From NCBI RefSeq assembly GCF_008000995.1, contig NZ_CP042828.1:434001-498000 (forward strand): 64,000 bases of DNA. Direction: 5' to 3'. Both the position numbers and the translations under genes were made by a program. Shown here one piece after another: positions 32,307 to 40,938 of the stretch (positions are counted from its first letter, which is position 1; each line of letters starts with the position of its first letter). The notes under the pieces are model-generated. The model was not told the DNA's origin and made no database searches. It saw nothing but the letters and a program-made list of their open reading frames with translations. Source of the DNA: Ruania zhangjianzhongii. GTDB taxonomy: Bacteria; Actinomycetota; Actinomycetes; Actinomycetales; Beutenbergiaceae.

Positions 32307-33817
32307 CCACCCTCACCACCACCGACCCCCGCACCGGCACCAGCCGCGACACCGACCTGACCAAGACCGGAGCCGAGGAGGTCGCGGCGATCACCGAACA
32401 CGCCAGTGCGGCCTTCGCCCAGTTGCACGAGCAGCCGCGCAGCTGGCGCGCCGGTCTGCTCCGTGCGCTGGCCGACGGCCTGGAGGCCGACCGGGACGGC
32501 CTGGTGGAGGCGGCGATGAGCGAGACCGGGCTGCCCGAGGCCCGGCTGAACGGCGAGCTGAGCCGCAGCGCGTTCCAGTTCCGGCTTTTCGCCGACGCCG
32601 TGGCCGAGGGCGGGTACCTCGAGGCGATCATCGATCACGCCGGTCCGACCCCGCTCGGCCCCGGCCCGGATGTGCGCCGGATTCTGGTGCCGATCGGCCC
32701 GGTGGCCGTGTTCGGTGCGAGCAACTTCCCGTTCGCGTTCTCGGTGGTGGGCGGGGACACCGCCTCGGCGCTCGCCGCCGGGAACCCGGTGGTGATCAAG
32801 GCGCACAGCTCGCACCCGGTCACCTCACAGCGATCCTTCGCCGCGCTCGAGCGCGCAGCCGCTGCGTACGGCGCACCGGCCGGCACCTTCGGGATCGTCT
32901 ACGGCCAGAAGGCCGGCTCGGCGCTGGTGGCCGACCCGCGGATCGCCGCCGTGGGATTCACCGGATCGCTGTCCACCGGCAAGATCCTGCAGCGGATCAT
33001 CGACGAACGACCCACGCCGATCCCGTTCTACGGAGAGCTCTCCAGCCTGAACCCGCTGGTGATCACTGCCGGCGCTGCTGCCGCACGCACCGCCGCGCTC
33101 GGTGAAGGACTGTTCACCTCGGTGACCGGTTCGGCCGGCCAGCTGTGCACCAAGCCCGGACTGGCCTTCGTCCCTGCTGGTGCTGCCGGTGACGAGCTGG
33201 TGGCGGACGTCGTCTCCCGCGCCTCTGCCGCGGGGGCGCAGACCCTGCTCAACGCGCGCATCCACAGCGCCTTCGACGAGATCCGCAGCCGGCTGATCGG
33301 CGACGGGCAGGCGCGCAGCCTGGTGGCGCCTCAGCACGGGGATGCGGGGTTCTCGCTCACCCCCGGCGTCCTCGAGATCGACGCCGCCGACGTCACCGCC
33401 GCGGTGACCGAAGAAGCCTTCGGACCCCTGGTGGTCCTGGTGCGCTACCGCAGCATCGAGGAGATCCGCACTGCGCTGCAGGCGGTGCCGCACTCGCTGA
33501 CCGCCACGATCCACTCCACGGCCGAGGAGACGCAGCAACGCGCTGCGCTGACCGAGGCGGTCACGCCCCTGGTCGGGCGGATCGTCTACGACGGCTTCCC
33601 CACCGGGGTGCGCGTCTCCTGGGGGATGCACCACGGCGGGCCGTGGCCGGCCACGAACACCCAGCACACGTCAGTGGGGGTGACGGCGATCCGCCGGTTC
33701 CTGCGCCCGCTCGCCTGGCAGGACGCACCGGCCGACGTCCTGCCGGCGGAGCTGCGGGACGGGACGGTGGACCTTCCGCGCCGGGTGGACGGGGTGCTGC
33801 AGCTCGCCGGGAGCTGA
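32303..33817 (+). CDS. Alpha-ketoglutaric semialdehyde dehydrogenase
   Basis: 504 residues from GTG at 32303. Aldehyde dehydrogenase with N141 (GASNFPFAFS), K166 (VVIKAHSS), E245 (FYGELSSLNP) and catalytic C282 (GQLCTKPG). The motifs GASNFPFAFSVVGGDTASAL and FYGELSSLNP mark the ketoglutaric-semialdehyde dehydrogenase (2,5-dioxovalerate dehydrogenase) group. It finishes a non-phosphorylative pentose pathway, yielding 2-oxoglutarate for the TCA cycle. Last gene of the operon; a hairpin follows. Confidence 0.92.
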   Translation: MTTLTTTDPRTGTSRDTDLTKTGAEEVAAITEHASAAFAQLHEQPRSWRAGLLRALADGLEADRDGLVEAAMSETGLPEARLNGELSRSAFQFRLFADAVAEGGYLEAIIDHAGPTPLGPGPDVRRILVPIGPVAVFGASNFPFAFSVVGGDTASALAAGNPVVIKAHSSHPVTSQRSFAALERAAAAYGAPAGTFGIVYGQKAGSALVADPRIAAVGFTGSLSTGKILQRIIDERPTPIPFYGELSSLNPLVITAGAAAARTAALGEGLFTSVTGSAGQLCTKPGLAFVPAGAAGDELVADVVSRASAAGAQTLLNARIHSAFDEIRSRLIGDGQARSLVAPQHGDAGFSLTPGVLEIDAADVTAAVTEEAFGPLVVLVRYRSIEEIRTALQAVPHSLTATIHSTAEETQQRAALTEAVTPLVGRIVYDGFPTGVRVSWGMHHGGPWPATNTQHTSVGVTAIRRFLRPLAWQDAPADVLPAELRDGTVDLPRRVDGVLQLAGS

Positions 33818-33828
33818 ACAACGGCTAT

Positions 33829-33845
33829 CGCTGCGCGGCGCAGCG
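33829..33845. terminator. Short GC hairpin between convergent genes
   Basis: CGCTGCGC and GCGCAGCG form an almost uninterrupted palindrome 12 bases after the dehydrogenase stop, between convergent operons. Confidence 0.45.
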
Positions 33846-33905
33846 CCTGCCACGATCAGCGCGTCCCAAGCCGGGAGGCGCCGGCGCCCGGCGGTGCCCG
33901 CCCGG

Positions 33906-36062
33906 TCAGAACACCGACCGGGCCCGGGTCGGCGGCTGCGGATCGGGCAGCGTCGGCTGACCGAGCGGATGCCGGCGTTCGGCCGGCGGGCGGGGTCCGG
34001 CATCAGCAGTCCCGTGCAGCCGTCGGATGAGCTCGTGCGCCGGTGATCCCGGCCGGAGCGAGAAGTCCCGGGACTGCGGATCTGCGAGCAGCGGGTCCGC
34101 CACCACCGAGTGCCGGTCGCGCCCGGCGGCGAGCCAGTCGTCGTCGGCTGGGCCGGTGAGCTGCCAGCGCCGGGCTCCGTCAGCATCTGGCGCTGAAGTG
34201 CCGTTGGCCGCGATCACTGCGCCAGCGGCGGGGGAGTAGTCCCAGACCAGGTTCAGGTCGCTGCGCACGTTCAGGGACCGGACGTCATCGGGACGGCCCT
34301 CGTGGCCGGTGAACGCCGGCCGGCCAGATCCGAGCAGCATGTTGCCCAGCAGGGTCAGCCCCACGTGCTCCTCCGGCCTGCTCACCGTGACCTGACCGTG
34401 GCCGCCGAACGCGAAGAGGTTGTCCCGCACGATGTTCTCCCGGCCGTAGTGCAGGTGCAGGCACTGGCTGGAGGAGTCATGCACGGTGTTCTGCTCGATC
34501 ACCACGTGGGAGGACGCCTCGTCCAGGTAGATGCCCCAGCCGCCGTAGTTGCGGCAGCGGACGTCGTGGATGTGGTTACCGCGGACGATGGTCCCGGGGG
34601 CGATCCCGAGCAGGTAGACGCCGCCCATATCGTTCAGCTCGCCCTGCCCGAGGTGGTGCAGGTGATTGCCCTCGACGAGATTCCCCACCGACGCACTGGG
34701 GTGGTAGTCCCACACCCAGCCGATGGACACCGCGCTGTAGTAGAAGTCCGCAACCTCGTTATAGGCCACGATGTGGTGCGCAGCGTGCTGGAGCAGGATG
34801 GCCACGCAGCCGGGGTAGACGCGGCCGCCGGAGCGGATCGTGCAGTCGCTGATCTCGTTGTGGCTGACGAACCCGGGGCTGGCGGGATCGGCAGAGCCGC
34901 CGGCCCGCACCGCCCCGGCGCCGAGGTCGGTGAAGGAACTTCCCGAGATCAGCGCGCCGCGGGTTCCGTCGCCGAGCTCGATACCGTACCCGCCGATGTG
35001 CTCGAGGGCGCAGTCGAGGAACACGCACCCGTGGGCGTAGCGCAGCTGGACGGCGGCCGGCACCTGGCTCGCGGCCTGCACCTCCGTGCCGTACTCACCG
35101 GCCGGCAGTATCGGGTCCTCTCGGACCCCGAACGGCGGCACAGCCGGCGGTGAAGTCGTGAAGTCGGCGTAGGCGAAGTGCACCTGCTCGAACCGCACCT
35201 CCCGAACCGGATCGGACTCGTGGCCGGCCACAGTCACGAACGCCTCCACCACCGGCAGCCGGGCCTGGAGGTTCTCCGCTGTCTCGTTTGCGCGGGGCAC
35301 GTAGAGCACATGGGCACCGTCGAGCCCGCAGACGGCGCCGGTCGCGTCCAGGTACCACTCACCCGGTTCGTCGCCCAGGGCCTCCGCGACGTTGTCGAGG
35401 TAGTAGGTGGCGAACGTCTTCGCAGCGTCGTCGCGCAGCGCGAACAGGCTCCGATACGGGCTGACGATGGTGCGGGTGCCGTAGTCGATGCTGCCGATCG
35501 GCAGACGTTCCTGCACCCAGTAGTGCGGGACGACCACCTCGACCCGGTCCGGTTCGGACAGTTCCGGGAGGTCGCCGTCGGCGTAGGTGAAGGTGTCACC
35601 GCCGTCGAACATGGTGCCGACTCCGTGCGCGTGGGGATCGAGCCCGCCGGCACTGGCCATCTGCAGCCGCCGGCCGCGGGGGAGTCGCGGTCGTGGCCGT
35701 CGTTCCCCGTCGACGTAGAGCGACTTTCCGCCGTCGGCCGGGGCCGGTGCGGCGAGCATCGACCGGCCGTTGACTCGCACGGACCGCCAGTCGGTGACCG
35801 GCACCGATCCGTCGAAGACTGGCGGGTTCGCGGGATCGATTGCCACGAACGAGGTAAAGGAGTCCGCCGGGCCGAGGCTGAGCGTCTCGTGGTGCCGGTA
35901 ACGGCCGCCGGCGATCCAGACGACCGCGCGCTGGCCCACCTCGCGGCGGGCTCGGATCACCTGAATCGCTCCGTGCAGGTCGCCCACCGGATAGCCCTGC
36001 GACCCGTCGCCGTACCGTGACCCGCTCGGGTGGACGAACACTTCGATCCGGTGGGTGACCAT
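33906..36062 (-). CDS. Right-handed beta-helix protein, GH141-like
   Basis: 718 residues. N-terminal VFVHPSGSRYGDGS and ...AIQVIRARREVGQ are the usual opening of pectate-lyase-like helices; many Asn/His-rich coils follow (GNHLHHLGQGELNDMGG, GNHIHDVRCRNYGGWGIY, VIEQNTVHDSSSQCLHLHYG). The block with MGGVYLLG, NYGGWGIYLDE and HYGRENI resembles GH141 enzymes, whose characterised member (Bacteroides BT1002) is an alpha-L-fucosidase acting on rhamnogalacturonan II; xylanase activity is also known in the family. No signal peptide, so it would act on imported oligosaccharides. Last gene of the operon that starts at 38976. Confidence 0.75.
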   Translation of the reverse strand: MVTHRIEVFVHPSGSRYGDGSQGYPVGDLHGAIQVIRARREVGQRAVVWIAGGRYRHHETLSLGPADSFTSFVAIDPANPPVFDGSVPVTDWRSVRVNGRSMLAAPAPADGGKSLYVDGERRPRPRLPRGRRLQMASAGGLDPHAHGVGTMFDGGDTFTYADGDLPELSEPDRVEVVVPHYWVQERLPIGSIDYGTRTIVSPYRSLFALRDDAAKTFATYYLDNVAEALGDEPGEWYLDATGAVCGLDGAHVLYVPRANETAENLQARLPVVEAFVTVAGHESDPVREVRFEQVHFAYADFTTSPPAVPPFGVREDPILPAGEYGTEVQAASQVPAAVQLRYAHGCVFLDCALEHIGGYGIELGDGTRGALISGSSFTDLGAGAVRAGGSADPASPGFVSHNEISDCTIRSGGRVYPGCVAILLQHAAHHIVAYNEVADFYYSAVSIGWVWDYHPSASVGNLVEGNHLHHLGQGELNDMGGVYLLGIAPGTIVRGNHIHDVRCRNYGGWGIYLDEASSHVVIEQNTVHDSSSQCLHLHYGRENIVRDNLFAFGGHGQVTVSRPEEHVGLTLLGNMLLGSGRPAFTGHEGRPDDVRSLNVRSDLNLVWDYSPAAGAVIAANGTSAPDADGARRWQLTGPADDDWLAAGRDRHSVVADPLLADPQSRDFSLRPGSPAHELIRRLHGTADAGPRPPAERRHPLGQPTLPDPQPPTRARSVF

Positions 36063-36113
36063 TCCTCGACTCCAGTGGCGATCGGTGCGCAGCGGGCGCA
36101 GGTAAAGCTCTCG

Positions 36114-37013
36114 TCAGCGCGGGCTTCCCGCAGTGGTGGCCGTGGACCGGACGACGCCGAGCCGGGAGCGTGCGTCCTCGTCGAGCTCGGCGTGCGGGGG
36201 GCGCACTCCACCAGCCTCGATCCCCTGCCAGCGCAGCAGCTGCTTGATCGTCGCGACGTTGTACCGCCCACCGTGCTCGGCGCGGAGTGCTTCGACCGGT
36301 TCCACGAAGTCACGCACCAGGTCACGGAGCTGGCCGAGGTCACCGTCGGTGACCGCTCGGTGCACGGCGAGGGCGATGTCCGGGCGGGCGTTCGCGATAC
36401 CAGACGTGAACGACGTCACGCCCAGCGCGCCGAAGGACGCCACTGCCGACTCCGCGAGCCCGTTGATCCAGGTGCATTGCTCGCCTGCCGGTCCGGCCAG
36501 CAGCGTGGCCAGCGTGTGCAGGTCGTTGCGGGCGTACTTGACGCCGACGACCGCCGGGAGCGCGGCCAGCTCGGCGAGGTGGGTTGGCTGCAGCCGGGTG
36601 GATCGCAGATAGAGGACGGTCGGCAGGGCCGAGGTCTGGGCCAGCTGCCGGTAGAAGGAGGTCAGGCTGTCCGGATCGCCGAACGGGTCTGCGGGTTCGT
36701 GCACCATAGCGGCGTGGTAGCCCAGCTCCCGGGCCGTCTCGATCTCGGACAGCATCGTCGGCATGCCGCCGCAGACTCCGGCGATTCGAGTGACCGGCTG
36801 GTCGACTGCCGCCACCGCCCTCAGCACCGCCAGTCGCTCATCCGGCCCGAGCTGCTGGACCTCCGCCGTGTTGCCGAGCGCCGTCAGCACCGGGACACCG
36901 GCCGCAGCGGCCCGAGCGGCGATAGCGGTGACGGTGTCCTCGTCGACCTGCGCGGTACCCTCGCGGTAAGCGGTGATGAGCACGGCGGTGACGCCGTCGA
37001 GGTCGGTAGTCAC
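36114..37013 (-). CDS. DapA-family (dihydrodipicolinate synthase-like) aldolase
   Basis: 299 residues from GTG at 37013, overlapping the SDR stop by 4 bases. Schiff-base K159 (VVGVKYARN) and the catalytic Tyr Y135 (TVLYLRS) are present; the GTTGE loop reads GNTAE. In this context, behind an SDR and an enolase-superfamily enzyme, cleavage of a 2-keto-3-deoxy sugar acid to pyruvate plus an aldehyde is the best guess. Confidence 0.85.
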   Translation of the reverse strand: MTTDLDGVTAVLITAYREGTAQVDEDTVTAIAARAAAAGVPVLTALGNTAEVQQLGPDERLAVLRAVAAVDQPVTRIAGVCGGMPTMLSEIETARELGYHAAMVHEPADPFGDPDSLTSFYRQLAQTSALPTVLYLRSTRLQPTHLAELAALPAVVGVKYARNDLHTLATLLAGPAGEQCTWINGLAESAVASFGALGVTSFTSGIANARPDIALAVHRAVTDGDLGQLRDLVRDFVEPVEALRAEHGGRYNVATIKQLLRWQGIEAGGVRPPHAELDEDARSRLGVVRSTATTAGSPR

Positions 37014-37819
37014 TGGTCTTTACCTGCTTCCGTGTCGATCTCGATCTCCGAGGAGGCCTGCCGCACCTGAGCGGTGAGACCGCCGTCGACAGTGATCACC
37101 TGACCGGTGATGTAGGCGGCGTCGGCAGAGGCGAGGAACGCTGCGAGACCGGCAACATCAGCGCCGCTGCCCGCGCGGCCGAGCGGGATGGGGGCGACCT
37201 CCCGAGCCTGGACCGCCGGATCCAGGCCCTGGAACCGGGCGTTCGAGATGGCTCCCGGCGCGATCGCATTCACCAAGATGCCGCGGGTGGCCAGCTCGAG
37301 CGCTGCCGCGCGGGTGAAAGCCTCGATCGCCCCCTTGCTGGCGTCGTAGGCTACGGCGGCCCGGTGCGCTTTGGTGGCACCCACCGAGGAGATGTTGATG
37401 ACTCGGCCGCCGGTTCCCATCAGCTGCGCAGCCGCATGCGTGCACAGGTAGGTGCCGCGGGCGGCGACGTCGAACTGCCGGTCCCACTCGGCCAGGGTGA
37501 GCTCGAAGAACGGTACTCGCCCCAGCATCGGCAGGGCGGCGTTGTTCACCAGCACATCGAGGCCACCGAGCTCATCGCCGATCGCGGTGAACATCTGCGC
37601 CACCTGGTCCGGGTCGGAGACGTCCGCCGGCATCGCGATGGCGCTCTGGCCGGCGCCGCGGAGCTCGGCGGCGAGGCTCTCTGCCTCACCGGGCACCACG
37701 GAGTTGATGGCAACGTGGGCCCCTTCGGCCGCGAAGCGTTCGACGATCGCGCGGCCGATGTTCCGCGAGCCGCCGGTGACCAGCACACGGGTTCCGCGCT
37801 GCCGCAGCTCGGTGCTCAT
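37010..37819 (-). CDS. Short-chain dehydrogenase/reductase
   Basis: 269 residues from ATG at 37819 (4-base overlap with the upstream gene). TGGSRNIG cofactor motif at 15-22, NNAA at 92-95, catalytic S144/S145, Y158 and K162 (YDASK), C-terminal ITVDGG. Classical SDR, probably a sugar 1-dehydrogenase or a keto-deoxy-acid dehydrogenase of this operon. The tail after the usual SDR end (QASSEIEIDTEAGKDQ) is acidic. Confidence 0.88.
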   Translation of the reverse strand: MSTELRQRGTRVLVTGGSRNIGRAIVERFAAEGAHVAINSVVPGEAESLAAELRGAGQSAIAMPADVSDPDQVAQMFTAIGDELGGLDVLVNNAALPMLGRVPFFELTLAEWDRQFDVAARGTYLCTHAAAQLMGTGGRVINISSVGATKAHRAAVAYDASKGAIEAFTRAAALELATRGILVNAIAPGAISNARFQGLDPAVQAREVAPIPLGRAGSGADVAGLAAFLASADAAYITGQVITVDGGLTAQVRQASSEIEIDTEAGKDQ

Positions 37820-38976
37820 GAGCTGGTCCCCGCGCGGTCGATGATCGAGGTGGTCGCGCCCGCGTCCCACCGCAACGGCCCGGCGACCTCCTGCAGTCGC
37901 TCGGGGTCGATCTCCATCCCGAGGCCCGGTCCGGTAGGAGCAAGGAGCTCACCACCGGAGTAGGTCACCGGCGCCGCGACCACATCGGATCGGTACAGCA
38001 GCGGGCCGACCGGGTCGCTGGCGATGGTGACGCACTCGGTGGCCACGCCGAGGTGGACAGCTGCCGCTGTACCGATCGACAGCTCCTGGGTCGTGCCGAT
38101 CAGGCACTCCACCTGCGCGGCCTCCGCGATCGCGATCACCCTCAGCGCCGGGGTGATGCCGCCGAGGGCGAACAGGCCCACGTTCAGCACATCGACGGCA
38201 CGGGCGGACACCAGCCGCAGTGCAGCGGAGGCGTCGTAGACATGCTCGCTCACCGGGACGAGCGCTCGACGACGTACCTGGGCCAGGCCGTCGAGGTCAC
38301 CTTCGTGCGCCGGTGCTTCGACCAGAGCGTAGCCCACGTCCAGAGTGCGCTCGATGAACCGGGTCGCGGCGGCGGCGTCGAGCAGGTTGGAGAAGTCCAG
38401 GGACTTGATCTCGATACGGTCGCCGAAATGGTCGCGAAGCGCGCGCAGGAACAGCTCGTCGAGCCCGAGGTCGCCGCCGACGTAGACCCGGAACATCGTG
38501 AAGCCCTCGTCCAACCGGTTCGCGACGAGCTCCAGGTTCGCCTCGATATCGGCTGCGCTGCGCTGGCGGAAGATCGGGTAGGCCACCGGCAGGGCGTTCC
38601 GAACGGCCCCACCGAGCAGCGAGCCGACGCTGCGGCCGCTCACCTTTCCGCGCAGGTCCCACAGGGCGATGTCGATACCGCAGCGGATGACAGCGCCTTT
38701 GTCGTAGAGCGAGCCGCTGGAGGGGAAGGACCCCTCCAGCAGTCCGGAGATCTGGTTCGCCGCCCAGAGGTCGATCCCGGTGAGCATCGCGGTGAGCGTG
38801 CTGGTCAGATCGCCGATATCGGGGTGGAACCGGGGGAGGTGCTGGAAGTCCGACATCTCACCGATGCCGGTCTGCCCGTCGTCGGTATCCAGTTCCACGA
38901 TGACGTGACCGCAGACCACCCCGGTCGTCCGGGCGACGTTGACCGGGGTGAGCCGCACCGCGGTGATCCTGGTCAA
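37816..38976 (-). CDS. Enolase-superfamily (MR/MLE) protein, putative sugar-acid dehydratase
   Basis: 386 residues if the TTG at 38976 is the start (GGGAAGAGACG just upstream); no ATG or GTG suits better. The capping domain includes VIVELDTDDGQTGIGE; barrel ligands appear in LDFSNLLDA, LVEAPAHEGD and VPVSEHVYD. GVAT and LGMEIDP near the C-terminus are typical. First gene of the operon with SDR, aldolase and beta-helix protein, divergent from the apiose-type operon. Likely dehydrates an aldonate such as L-fuconate; not provable here. Confidence 0.8.
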   Translation of the reverse strand: MTRITAVRLTPVNVARTTGVVCGHVIVELDTDDGQTGIGEMSDFQHLPRFHPDIGDLTSTLTAMLTGIDLWAANQISGLLEGSFPSSGSLYDKGAVIRCGIDIALWDLRGKVSGRSVGSLLGGAVRNALPVAYPIFRQRSAADIEANLELVANRLDEGFTMFRVYVGGDLGLDELFLRALRDHFGDRIEIKSLDFSNLLDAAAATRFIERTLDVGYALVEAPAHEGDLDGLAQVRRRALVPVSEHVYDASAALRLVSARAVDVLNVGLFALGGITPALRVIAIAEAAQVECLIGTTQELSIGTAAAVHLGVATECVTIASDPVGPLLYRSDVVAAPVTYSGGELLAPTGPGLGMEIDPERLQEVAGPLRWDAGATTSIIDRAGTSS

Positions 38977-39040
38977 CGTCTCTTCCCGTCCATATCGGCA
39001 CCCTAGCAGTCGAGTGCATACACAGCGAAAGACGAATAGA

Positions 39041-39075
39041 TATGCCGTCTCGCGTTGACAAGAGAGTTCGGCATA
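39041..39075. promoter_or_regulatory. Inverted repeat in the divergent promoter region
   Basis: TATGCCG (39041-39047) and CGGCATA (39069-39075) are exact inverted copies, centred about 39058, and flank the candidate -35 of the plus-strand promoter. Could bind a regulator of either operon. Confidence 0.5.
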
Positions 39076-39084
39076 CGGCAAGAT
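39055..39084 (+). promoter_or_regulatory. Candidate promoter for the apiose-type operon
   Basis: TTGACA at 39055-39060 and CAAGAT at 39079-39084, spacer 18 bases, about 65 bases before the first gene. The -35 is a perfect consensus. Confidence 0.55.
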
Positions 39085-39102
39085 CGGCGCAATAGCAGGC
39101 GA

Positions 39103-39122
39103 GGATGAATAAATATGCATCC
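39103..39122. promoter_or_regulatory. Candidate SorC-type operator, site 1
   Basis: GGATGAATAAATATGCATCC is a near-perfect palindrome (one mismatch between arms) just downstream of the promoter and 27 bases before the first gene. Its left half GGATGAAT recurs at 45505 in front of the SorC-family regulator gene. Confidence 0.6.
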
Positions 39123-39148
39123 CTTGGCCCCAGCGAACAAGGAGCGGG

Positions 39149-40066
39149 ATGGCCCAGGACCTACGGCGGCGGGTGATCGTCAACACCGACGCGAAGAACG
39201 AGGCGGACGACCAGTTCGCGATCGTGCACGCGCTGCTCTCGCCGACCCTGGATATTCGAGGGCTTGTTGCCGCTCACTTCGGTCGCCATCGCTCCGCCCA
39301 CAGCATGGCGGACAGCCGCACCGAGATCGACCTGCTGCTCGACCTGCTGCAGCTCGAGCACGAGGTGCCGGTGGCCGACGGCGCTGAGCACCAGCTCCCG
39401 GACGAGCGCACCCCGGTGGACTCGCAGGGTGCCCGGCTGATCATCTCCGAGGCGCACGAGGACGGCGAAGGTCCGCTCTACCTGGCCTTCCTCGGCCCGC
39501 TCACCGATATGGCCAGCGCGCTGCTGCTCGATCCGAGCATCGCCGAGCGCGAGCTGGTGCTGATCTGGATCGGCGGCCACCACTACTACGACCCCACGGC
39601 GCCGATCGAGCCGAAGGTGGAGTTCAACCTCGGCAATGACATCGCTGCGGCGAACGTGGTGATGGCCTCGTCCCTGACCGTCTGGCAGGTGCCCAGCTCC
39701 ACCTACCGGCTGGTCGGTGTGGGCTATGCCGAACTCGACGCACGCGTTGCTCCGCACGGTCGGATCGGGCGCTACCTGGTCGATCAGCTGCACGACTGGA
39801 ACGCCGCCCACCACAACGGTCCGATCGAGCACCGCTCCCTCGGCGACTCACCCGCGATCGGGCTGATGCTGAACCCGCACAGTGCCCGCTTCTCCGTGCG
39901 CACCGCTCCCGTGTTCGCCGCCGACGGCACTACCACCGGGGTGGCCGACGCCGAGCGCACCATTCGAGTGGTGGAGAACTACGACACCCGCTGGCTGCTC
40001 GAGGACATGTTCCACAAGATCGCCCAGCACGCCCAGCACGCCCAGCCGAACGGCGGCCCGGCATGA
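39149..40066 (+). CDS. Nucleoside-hydrolase-like protein
   Basis: 305 residues from ATG at 39149, AAGGAG upstream. The N-terminal acidic cluster NTDAKNEADDQFAI replaces the usual DxDPGxDD, as in a divergent branch of the inosine-uridine nucleoside hydrolase superfamily; FLGPLTD and EFNLGNDIAAANVV are standard superfamily elements (second acidic metal ligand in the latter). Nucleoside hydrolases cleave N-ribosidic bonds. In this operon, before genes for an apiose-type route, it may release a pentose from a glycoside. No signal peptide. Overlaps the transketolase gene by 4 bases. Confidence 0.8.
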   Translation: MAQDLRRRVIVNTDAKNEADDQFAIVHALLSPTLDIRGLVAAHFGRHRSAHSMADSRTEIDLLLDLLQLEHEVPVADGAEHQLPDERTPVDSQGARLIISEAHEDGEGPLYLAFLGPLTDMASALLLDPSIAERELVLIWIGGHHYYDPTAPIEPKVEFNLGNDIAAANVVMASSLTVWQVPSSTYRLVGVGYAELDARVAPHGRIGRYLVDQLHDWNAAHHNGPIEHRSLGDSPAIGLMLNPHSARFSVRTAPVFAADGTTTGVADAERTIRVVENYDTRWLLEDMFHKIAQHAQHAQPNGGPA

Positions 40067-40938
40067 TCGCCGATGCGGGCCAGGTACAGGCCTGGCGACA
40101 GCTACGCGTCGAGGCAGCGGCAGCATCCGAGAGTCACCGAGCGACGTTGCTGGCTGACCAGTCCCAGGCCATCCGCCGCGCGGTGCTGACCATGATCGAC
40201 GGTGCCCGAGCCGGCCATATCGGTGGTGACTTCTCGGTCACCGACATCCTGACCACCCTATTCTTCGGGGTGCTCCGGATCGATCCCGCGCAGCCGGCGG
40301 CGCCCGTCCGGGACCGGTTCATCCTCTCCAAGGGGCACTGCTCCGCCTCGCTGTACGCGACGCTCGCCTTCTGCGGCTACTTCAGCCTCGACGAGCTCGG
40401 CACGTTCATGGCGCCGCACTCCTCGCTGAACGGGCACCCGAACCGCACCAAGGTTCCCGGCGTGGAGACCAACACCGGCCCGCTCGGCCACGGACTCCCG
40501 GTGGCGGTCGGGGAGGCGATCGGCACCCGGCTGCTTGGCCAGGACTCCCGCGTCTACGTCGTCTGCGGCGACGGCGAGATGCAGGAGGGCAGCAACTGGG
40601 AGGCTCTGATGGCGGCGGCGCACTACCAGCTGGACAACCTCACCGTGGTGATCGATCGCAACCGGCTGCAACAGGGCGCACGCACCGAGGAGACCAACGC
40701 CCTCGACCCGCTCGCGGACAAGCTGGTCGCCTTCGGCTGCGAGGTGCGCGAGGTCGACGGCCACGACCACCTCGCCCTGCTCGAGGCGTTCACCACGCCG
40801 GGCGCCGGCCGGCCGATCGCCGTCATCGCCCACACCATCAAGGGCAAAGGCGTCTCGTTCATCGAAGATCGGGTCGAGTGGCACCACAAGGTACCCACCG
40901 CCGAGCAGGTCGCGCTCGCGGCGAAGGAGCTGGCATGA
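40063..40938 (+). CDS. aptA: Transketolase N-terminal subunit, likely D-apulose-4-phosphate transketolase
   Basis: 291 residues: only the thiamine-diphosphate-binding half of a transketolase. SKGH at 89-92, GHIGGDFS, LGHGLPVAVG, and GDGEMQEGS at 169-177 with N200 completing the TPP motif. The pyrimidine half is the next gene (ATGA overlap). Split transketolases with an FGGY kinase and a xylose-isomerase-like protein are the arrangement of the D-apiose pathway (AptA/AptB), where apulose 4-phosphate gives glycolaldehyde-type transfer to a C3 acceptor. The substrate is inferred from context; the split transketolase itself is certain. Confidence 0.75.
   Translation: MIADAGQVQAWRQLRVEAAAASESHRATLLADQSQAIRRAVLTMIDGARAGHIGGDFSVTDILTTLFFGVLRIDPAQPAAPVRDRFILSKGHCSASLYATLAFCGYFSLDELGTFMAPHSSLNGHPNRTKVPGVETNTGPLGHGLPVAVGEAIGTRLLGQDSRVYVVCGDGEMQEGSNWEALMAAAHYQLDNLTVVIDRNRLQQGARTEETNALDPLADKLVAFGCEVREVDGHDHLALLEAFTTPGAGRPIAVIAHTIKGKGVSFIEDRVEWHHKVPTAEQVALAAKELA

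Noticed and set aside
37816-39186. ATG-type start at 39186 for the second enolase-superfamily gene
   Set aside because: It would run through the divergent promoter and both operators; TTG at 38976 with a purine-rich leader matches the domain start.
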